A stretch of 64,000 nt of DNA. Origin: an uncultured Bacteroidales bacterium (GTDB lineage Bacteria; Bacteroidota; Bacteroidia; Bacteroidales; UBA932). Positions 58,792 through 64,000 of the stretch are shown one piece after another. How positions within the stretch are numbered: the first letter of the stretch is position 1; each line of letters starts with the position of its first letter. The DNA is taken from the NCBI GenBank assembly GCA_900318015.1, contig ONJB01000002.1, positions 33,999 through 97,998 on the forward strand. The letters run 5' to 3'. The notes under the pieces are model-generated. The model saw only the letters and a list, made by a program, of their open reading frames with translations. It was not told the origin of the DNA and did no database searches. Both the position numbers and the translations under genes were made by a program.

Positions 58792-60057
58792 TTAGCGGAT
58801 AACGATTTCAGAGCGGTCGGGGCCCACGGAGATGATCTTCACGGGGCAGCCCGTCTCCTTCTCGATGAAAGCGATGTAATTCTTGAAGGCTTCCGGGAAG
58901 TCTTCATAGCGGCGGACCTTCGTGATGTCTTCCTTCCAGCCCGGGAAGTCCGTGTACACGGGTTCGACGTTGTCGGGGCACTCGAAGGGGAAGTCCTGCG
59001 TCACCGTTCCGTCGATCTTGTAGGCGGTGGCGATCCGGATCGTGTCGAAATCGTTCATCACGTCGGCCTTCATCATGATCAGTTCATTGACGCCGTTCAC
59101 CATGACGGCGTACTTCAGGGCGACGAGGTCCAGCCAGCCGCAGCGGCGCGGGCGTCCGGTCGTGGCGCCGTACTCGCGGCCGATGCTGCGAAGGCGCTCG
59201 CCGGTGGCGTCGAAGAGTTCCGTCGGGAACGGGCCGCTGCCCACGCGGGTGCAATAGGCCTTGAAGATGCCCATCACCTTGCCCACGCGGCTGGGGGCGA
59301 CACCGAGGCCGGTGCATACGCCTGCCGTCATCGTGTTGGAAGAGGTGACGAAAGGATAGGTTCCGAAGTCGATGTCCAGCATGGAGCCCTGGGCGCCTTC
59401 TGCGAGGATGGGCGCGTCCGCATCCAGGTAGCGGTTTACGGTGAACTCGCTGTCGATGAAGGTGAAACGCTTCATGTTCTCCACCGCCTGGAACCACTTG
59501 ATCTCGTATTCGGTGATGTCGAAGGGGAACTTGTACTGGGACAGCAGGCCGAAGTGCTTGTATTTGAGGGCCTCGTAGCGCTGGATGAAGGCGGGGGAGA
59601 GGATGTCGCCCACGCGGAGGCCGTTCCGGCCGGTCTTGTCCATGTAGGTAGGACCGATGCCCTTGAGGGTGGAGCCGATCTTGCCCTTGCCCTTCGCCGA
59701 CTCGCTGGCGGCGTCCAGCATCCGGTGCGTCGGGAGGATCAGGTGCGCCTTCTTGGAAATCAGGAGCTTGCCGGTGATGTCCATGCCCTTGGCCTCGATG
59801 GCCTCGATCTCATCCTGCAGGATGACCGGGTCGATGACGACGCCGTTGCCGATGATGTTCACGGAATCCGGACGGAAAATGCCGGAGGGAACGGTGTGGA
59901 GGACGAACCCGTCCCCATCGAAGACGAGCGAGTGGCCCGCATTCGGACCGCCCTGGAAGCGGGCGATCACCTTGTAGTTCGGGGTCAGTACGTCGACCAC
60001 CTTTCCCTTGCCCTCGTCGCCCCATTGGAGGCCGAGGACCACGTCTACCTTGCTCAT
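58792..60057 (-). CDS. purA: Adenylosuccinate synthetase
   Basis: A 421-residue cytoplasmic enzyme that joins IMP and aspartate with GTP to make adenylosuccinate, the first step from IMP to AMP. It has the P-loop-like [14 protein letters not shown] at the N-terminus, NAGHSLV, and [14 protein letters not shown]. The start is at 60057, in an ATGA overlap with the stop of purB; a longer open frame upstream is a shadow of purB. Length and motifs are normal. Confidence 0.97.
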   Translation of the reverse strand: MSKVDVVLGLQWGDEGKGKVVDVLTPNYKVIARFQGGPNAGHSLVFDGDGFVLHTVPSGIFRPDSVNIIGNGVVIDPVILQDEIEAIEAKGMDITGKLLISKKAHLILPTHRMLDAASESAKGKGKIGSTLKGIGPTYMDKTGRNGLRVGDILSPAFIQRYEALKYKHFGLLSQYKFPFDITEYEIKWFQAVENMKRFTFIDSEFTVNRYLDADAPILAEGAQGSMLDIDFGTYPFVTSSNTMTAGVCTGLGVAPSRVGKVMGIFKAYCTRVGSGPFPTELFDATGERLRSIGREYGATTGRPRRCGWLDLVALKYAVMVNGVNELIMMKADVMNDFDTIRIATAYKIDGTVTQDFPFECPDNVEPVYTDFPGWKEDITKVRRYEDFPEAFKNYIAFIEKETGCPVKIISVGPDRSEIVIR

Positions 60058-61349
60058 AGTATGCCAGTTCGTTTTAAGATATAATCCACGTTCTTGAAAT
60101 AATAGTCGAGGGTGAAGCAGCTTTCCAGCTCTTCCACGGTCAAGAGGCCCATGACCGCGTCGCTCTCCTTGAGGAGGGTCCGGTAGTCCAGCCCTTCCGT
60201 CCAGGCTTTCATGGCGATGGGCTGCACGGTGTCGTAGGCCTGCTCTCGGGTGAGGCCCTTGCCGATGAGGGCGTTCATCACGCGCTGCGCGAAGATGACG
60301 CCCCGGGTGCGCCAGATGTTCTGGAGCATGTTCTCGGGATAGACCGTCAGGTTCTCGAGGATGCCCTTGAAACGGCAAAGCATGTAGTCCAGGAGCTCGG
60401 TGGCGTCCGGGAGGATGATGCGTTCCGTGGAGGAATGGGAGATATCCCGCTCGTGCCAGAGGGCGACGTTCTCACAGGAGGCCGACATGTAGCCGCGCAT
60501 CACGCGGGCGCAGCCGCAGATGTTCTCGCTGGAGATGGGATTCCGCTTGTGCGGCATCGCGCTGGAGCCCTTCTGGCCCTTGCGGAAGGCTTCCTCCGCT
60601 TCCCGGACTTCCGTCCGCTGGAGGTTCCGCACCTCGAAGGCCATCTGCTCCAGGGTGGAGGCGATGATGGCGAGGGTGGCGATGTAGAAGGCGTGCCGGT
60701 CGCGCTGGAGGACCTGGGTGGAGATGTCCGCCGAGGCGATGCCCAGGCGCTCGCACACATAATCCTGGATGAACGGGGGAATGTTGGCGAAATTGCCGAC
60801 GGCACCGCTCATCTTGCCGGCCTCGACGCCCTGGCGGGCATACTGGAAGCGCTCGATGTTCCGCTTCATCTCTTCGTGCCAAAGGGCCCATTTCAGACCG
60901 AAGGATGTGATGTCGGCATGGATGCCATGGGTGCGGCCGATGCAGGGGGTGTCCTTGAATTCGAGGGCGCGGCGCTTGAGAACCTCCTGGAAAGCCTCGA
61001 GGTCCTGGAGGAGGATTTCGTTGGCCTGCTTGAGGAGGTAGCCGTTGGCCGTGTCCACGACGTCGGTGGAGGTAAGTCCGTAATGGACCCACTTGCGCTC
61101 GGGACCGAGGCTTTCGCTGACGGCGCGGGTGAAAGCCACCACGTCGTGGCGGGTGATTTCTTCGATCTCCTTGATGCGGTCCACGTCGAAGGTGGCCGCC
61201 GCGCGGATCTTGTCGACGTCTTCCTTCGGGATGACGCCCAGTTCGCTCCAGGCTTCGCAGGAGAGGATTTCGACTTGGAGATAGGCGCTGAACTTGTTCT
61301 GCTCGGTCCAGACGTCCCGCATCACCTTGCGGGAATAGCGTTCGATCAT
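60054..61349 (-). CDS. purB: Adenylosuccinate lyase
   Basis: A 431-residue lyase of the fumarase/aspartase superfamily that acts on SAICAR and adenylosuccinate. The signature [12 protein letters not shown] is present, along with [19 protein letters not shown] and HHD-type helix residues; three regions form the active site in the tetramer. The start at 61349 gives [10 protein letters not shown] and overlaps the purC stop by ATGA. Together with purA and purC this gives three steps of purine synthesis in one operon. Confidence 0.97.
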   Translation of the reverse strand: MIERYSRKVMRDVWTEQNKFSAYLQVEILSCEAWSELGVIPKEDVDKIRAAATFDVDRIKEIEEITRHDVVAFTRAVSESLGPERKWVHYGLTSTDVVDTANGYLLKQANEILLQDLEAFQEVLKRRALEFKDTPCIGRTHGIHADITSFGLKWALWHEEMKRNIERFQYARQGVEAGKMSGAVGNFANIPPFIQDYVCERLGIASADISTQVLQRDRHAFYIATLAIIASTLEQMAFEVRNLQRTEVREAEEAFRKGQKGSSAMPHKRNPISSENICGCARVMRGYMSASCENVALWHERDISHSSTERIILPDATELLDYMLCRFKGILENLTVYPENMLQNIWRTRGVIFAQRVMNALIGKGLTREQAYDTVQPIAMKAWTEGLDYRTLLKESDAVMGLLTVEELESCFTLDYYFKNVDYILKRTGIL

Positions 61350-62290
61350 AGGCTCTTGAGGAATGTGTCGATGTTCTTTTCGATGCGGGCGGCCGGGTCC
61401 GCGTCCTCCGCCTTGACGAAGGGGACGCCGGTGATGTGCTCGTACAGTTCGATGTAGCGGTCCGTGATGCCGGCGACCACTTCGGGGGTCATTTCCGGAA
61501 CCTGCTGGCCGGCCTGGCCCTGGAAGCCGTTCGCCATCAGCCATTCACGGACGAACTCCTTGGACAGCTGCTTCTGGTGCTCGCCGCGGGCGAGGCGCTC
61601 GGCGTAACCGTCGGCGTAGAAGTAGCGGGAGGAGTCGGGCGTGTGGATCTCGTCCATTAGGATGATCTTGCCGTCGCGCTTGCCGAATTCGTATTTGGTG
61701 TCCACGAGGATGAGGCCTTTCTCGGCGGCCATTTCGGTGCCCCGCTGGAACAGGGCGCGGGTGTAGGCCTCGAGCTGCTCGTAATCCTCCTTGGAGACGA
61801 TGCCCTGGGCGATGATCTCTTCCTTGGAGATGTCCTCGTCATGGCCTTCGGCGGCCTTGGTGGTCGGGGTGATGATGGGCTCGGGGAACTTCTGGTTCTC
61901 CACCATGCCCTCCGGCAGTGGAACGCCGCAGAGGGTGCGTTTGCCGGCCTTGTATTCGCGCCAGGCGTGGCCGGTCAGATAACCGCGGATGACCATTTCC
62001 ACCTTGAAAGGCTCGCAGCGCCAGCCGATGGTGACCATCGGGTCGGCCTCGGCGATCTTCCAGTTGGGGAGGATATCGGCGGTGGCGTCGAGGAAGCGGG
62101 AGGCGATCTGGTTGAGGACCTGTCCCTTGAACGGGATGCCTTCCGGGAGGACGACGTCGAAGGCGGAGATGCGGTCGGTGGCGACCATCACGAGGTAATC
62201 GTTGCCGACGAAGTATACATCACGGACTTTGCCCGTGTATTTGGAGACTTGTTCGGGGAGATGAAAATCAGTACTGACTAACGCTTTCAT
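61346..62290 (-). CDS. purC: SAICAR synthetase (phosphoribosylaminoimidazole-succinocarboxamide synthase)
   Basis: A 314-residue enzyme that joins CAIR and aspartate with ATP. Motifs include [39 protein letters not shown] and DTKYEFGK, with [11 protein letters not shown] for the ATP-binding part. The start at 62290 gives [15 protein letters not shown] and lies about 30 bases after the candidate promoter on the minus strand; the long frame upstream of it is a shadow of the divergent gene. It is the first gene of the purC-purB-purA-glycosyltransferase operon. Confidence 0.97.
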   Translation of the reverse strand: MKALVSTDFHLPEQVSKYTGKVRDVYFVGNDYLVMVATDRISAFDVVLPEGIPFKGQVLNQIASRFLDATADILPNWKIAEADPMVTIGWRCEPFKVEMVIRGYLTGHAWREYKAGKRTLCGVPLPEGMVENQKFPEPIITPTTKAAEGHDEDISKEEIIAQGIVSKEDYEQLEAYTRALFQRGTEMAAEKGLILVDTKYEFGKRDGKIILMDEIHTPDSSRYFYADGYAERLARGEHQKQLSKEFVREWLMANGFQGQAGQQVPEMTPEVVAGITDRYIELYEHITGVPFVKAEDADPAARIEKNIDTFLKSL

Positions 62291-62312
62291 AGAGTGCTTC
62301 GTTTTGAACTCA

Positions 62313-62320
62313 CGAAGATA
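62313..62320 (-). promoter_or_regulatory. Candidate -7 box of the purC operon
   Basis: On the minus strand this reads TATCTTCG, one mismatch from TAnnTTTG. It lies 22 bases before the purC start codon. No strong -33 is seen. The divergent promoter of the 62366 gene is only 34 bases away. Confidence 0.4.
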
Positions 62321-62353
62321 CGGTTTTTTCTTCATTCCCGGAAGAAAAAGTGC

Positions 62354-62361
62354 TATATTTG
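62354..62361 (+). promoter_or_regulatory. -7 box that abuts the 62366 start codon
   Basis: TATATTTG is a perfect TAnnTTTG match. The ATG is 5 bases after its last G, where transcription is expected to start in Bacteroidota, so the mRNA would have little or no leader. The -33 position is occupied by TTC and is weak. Confidence 0.6.
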
Positions 62362-62365
62362 AGGT

Positions 62366-63757
62366 ATGAAAAGAATCGATTGTTTTGTCTCCAGGGCCTC
62401 CCAGGCCGAAATCCTTTCCCGCGAGGCCGATGTCGCCTCCGTCCATGTCCTCGATACGCCTTTCTCCCGGAGCGCCACCCTGCGCGGAGCAGCGGAGGCC
62501 GCATCTGCGGAATTCACCCTCCTGTATACCCGTCTGACGGACCTTTCCCTGGTGCATTACGCCTTGGAGCGGATGCTGCAGGTGGCGGATGACACCGGGG
62601 CCGCCATGCTGTACGCGGATCGTTTCATCTCCAAGGGTGGGGAAGTGGTCCCTGCACCGGTCATCGACTACCAGGCGGGTTCCCTGCGGGACGACTTCGA
62701 GTTCGGCGGCCTGCTGCTTCTCCGCACATCGGCCCTGAAGGAAGCGGCGGCCCGGATGACGGCCGATTATGCGGCGGCGGGCCTGTATGACCTGCGGTTG
62801 AAGGTCTCGCAGAAGGGGCGGCTCGAACATATCGGCGAATACCTCTATTATGAGATAGAGACGGACCTCCGCAAATCCGGCGAAAAGCAGTTCGATTACG
62901 TGGACCCGAAGAACCGGCAGTCCCAGGTCGAGATGGAGCAGGCGGTGACGGACCATCTCAAGGCCGTCGGCGGTTACCTGGCGCCCTCGTTCAAGACCGT
63001 GGACCTTACGGAAGGATCGTTCGCCTTCGAGGCTTCCGTCGTCATCCCCTGCAAGAACCGCGTGAAAACCATCGGCGACGCACTCCGGTCGGCCCTGTCC
63101 CAGAAAACAGACTTTCCTTATAATGTAATTGTGGTCGACGACAACTCCACGGACGGCACCGTGGACGTGATCCAGTCTTTCCTCGGCGACCCGAAACTGG
63201 TCTACATCGCCCAGGATCCGACCTGGCATGCGATCGGCGGCAACTGGAATGCCGCCATCCACCATCCCGCCTGCGGCCGCTTCGCCCTGCAGCTGGATTC
63301 GGACGACCTGTATTTTGACGAGAACACCGTGCAGAAGTTCGTGGAGGCGTTCCGTGAACAGGGCTGCGCGATGGTGGTGGGCTGCTATCAGATGACGGAC
63401 TTCGACCTGAATCCGCTGCCGCCATTCGTGATCGAGCACCGGGAATGGACGCCGGAGAACGGGCGGAACAATGCCCTCCGCATCAATGGCCTCGGAGCCC
63501 CGCGCGGCTTCTGGACCCCGCTGCTTCGGAAGCTCAACTTCCCGACCACCAAGTACGGCGAGGATTACGCCGTCGGCCTCCGCATCAGCCGCGAATACCA
63601 GATCGGCCGCGTGTACGACGTGCTTTACACCTGCCGCCGCTGGGGAGGCAACTCCGACAGCGACCTCTCCATCGAAAAGGTCAATGCGAACAATTTCTAC
63701 AAGGACCGCATCCGCACTTGGGAGCTCCAGGCACGCATCGCATTGAACAGCAAGTGA
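62366..63757 (+). CDS. Two-domain GT2 glycosyltransferase
   Basis: A 463-residue cytoplasmic protein without a signal peptide or membrane helix. Residues about 225-463 are a full GT-A family 2 domain: [30 protein letters not shown], the DxD metal site in [14 protein letters not shown], and GAPRGFWTP further on. Residues about 1-215 ([37 protein letters not shown]) look like a second, worn GT2-type domain without a clear DxD. It probably transfers a sugar to a glycan or lipid acceptor; donor and acceptor are unknown. It is divergent from purC and stands alone before the rRNA promoter. Confidence 0.87.
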   Translation: MKRIDCFVSRASQAEILSREADVASVHVLDTPFSRSATLRGAAEAASAEFTLLYTRLTDLSLVHYALERMLQVADDTGAAMLYADRFISKGGEVVPAPVIDYQAGSLRDDFEFGGLLLLRTSALKEAAARMTADYAAAGLYDLRLKVSQKGRLEHIGEYLYYEIETDLRKSGEKQFDYVDPKNRQSQVEMEQAVTDHLKAVGGYLAPSFKTVDLTEGSFAFEASVVIPCKNRVKTIGDALRSALSQKTDFPYNVIVVDDNSTDGTVDVIQSFLGDPKLVYIAQDPTWHAIGGNWNAAIHHPACGRFALQLDSDDLYFDENTVQKFVEAFREQGCAMVVGCYQMTDFDLNPLPPFVIEHREWTPENGRNNALRINGLGAPRGFWTPLLRKLNFPTTKYGEDYAVGLRISREYQIGRVYDVLYTCRRWGGNSDSDLSIEKVNANNFYKDRIRTWELQARIALNSK

Positions 63758-63803
63758 TTTGGTAGATTTTACAAAAAATATTTTCAAAAAAGTCGAAAAA
63801 TAA

Positions 63804-63834
63804 TTTGCCAGTTCGAAAAAAAGGTGTACCTTTG
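63804..63834 (+). promoter_or_regulatory. Strong promoter, probably of an rRNA operon (TTTG-N19-TACCTTTG)
   Basis: TTTG at 63804-63807, 19-base spacer, TACCTTTG at 63827-63834, preceded by an A/T-rich stretch (63770-63803) that can act as an UP-like element. This is the best promoter match in the window. Transcription would start near 63839. Confidence 0.85.
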
Positions 63835-63838
63835 CAAT

Positions 63839-64000
63839 CCCGTTCGGAAACGAGCGGGAATTTTTACAGCCCAGGCCGAAAGGCGGGTCAGTTAAAATTT
63901 AAAAAAAGTTCATTGAAAAGACTGAAAGGAAAGTACAAGCAAGTACCGAGAAATTGTAACAGATTTCACTTTAAACGAGCGTCAGTTTCTTAAGAGAAAC
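63839..64000 (+). other. Probable 5' leader of an rRNA operon (16S expected just after the window)
   Basis: The stretch holds no protein gene (the open frame across it has no homologue-like features). It begins with an 8-bp hairpin with a GAAA loop (63839-63858), then a T-run, then an A-rich section containing GTTCATTGAAAAGACTGAAAG (63909 onward), which resembles the BoxA-containing leaders that precede 16S rRNA genes in Bacteroidota. The 16S gene itself is not in the window, so the call rests on leader style and promoter strength. Confidence 0.65.

Noticed and set aside
63805-63993. 62-codon open frame at the right end
   Set aside because: It starts inside the promoter, is Lys/Arg-rich and overlaps the structured leader; it is best read as untranslated rRNA leader.

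Overview
The window is chromosomal DNA of a GC-rich member of the Bacteroidota, most likely Bacteroidales. The evidence is Bacteroidota-type promoters (TTG/TTTG, 19-20 bp spacer, TAnnTTTG), starts without Shine-Dalgarno sequences, many lipoprotein signal peptides, and GH families typical of gut or rumen Bacteroidales (GH92, GH97, GH106, GH127, GH140). I cannot name a genus from the sequence alone.

Region 1 (1-48858) is a tightly packed, all-plus-strand island of secreted glycosidases and accessory hydrolases. After the 3' end of a GH27 alpha-galactosidase, about 27.5 kb (688-28168) looks like one long transcription unit: a phosphatase-superfamily lipoprotein with a PA14 module, GH92-PA14, GH3-PA14, a GH78-GH3 fusion, GH106, a GH140-GH92-PA14 fusion, GH127, a DUF2490 barrel, an MBL-fold protein, a WbsX-GDPD fusion and two GH43 enzymes. 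A broken gene remnant (28165-28649) ends that unit. A clear promoter at 28624 starts the next (phosphodiesterase, GH78). A probable promoter at 32090 starts a 3-keto-glycoside-type set (two Tat-signal Gfo/Idh/MocA oxidoreductases, a HEAT-DUF1080 protein, a Tat metallophosphatase), then ricin-lectin GH2, GH78-like, a complete GH27 and GH78. No SusC/SusD pair and no transcriptional regulator occurs anywhere in the island, unlike a standard polysaccharide utilisation locus.

The enzyme set (rhamnosidases GH78 x4 and GH106, apiosidase-like GH140, arabinofuranosidase-like GH127 and GH43, galactosidases GH2, GH27 and GH97, beta-glucosidase/xylosidase GH3, mannosidase GH92) points to side-chain sugars of complex pectin (RG-II-like) or to plant secondary-metabolite glycosides. 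Several phosphate-ester hydrolases in the same units leave a phosphorylated glycan as a third possibility.

Region 2 (48848-58011) is a regulatory and housekeeping transcription unit with its own promoter: a (p)ppGpp synthetase-domain protein, a separate HD (p)ppGpp-hydrolase protein, an APH-fold kinase, a fused RsbU/RsbW-type phosphatase-kinase, a STAS antagonist, Tex, and a GH97. It ends at a bidirectional terminator (58031-58060).

Region 3 (58060-62290, minus strand) is a purC-purB-purA-glycosyltransferase operon with ATGA overlaps. Region 4 (62366-64000) holds a divergent two-domain glycosyltransferase whose promoter predicts a leaderless mRNA, then a strong promoter and leader that look like the start of an rRNA operon just beyond the window.
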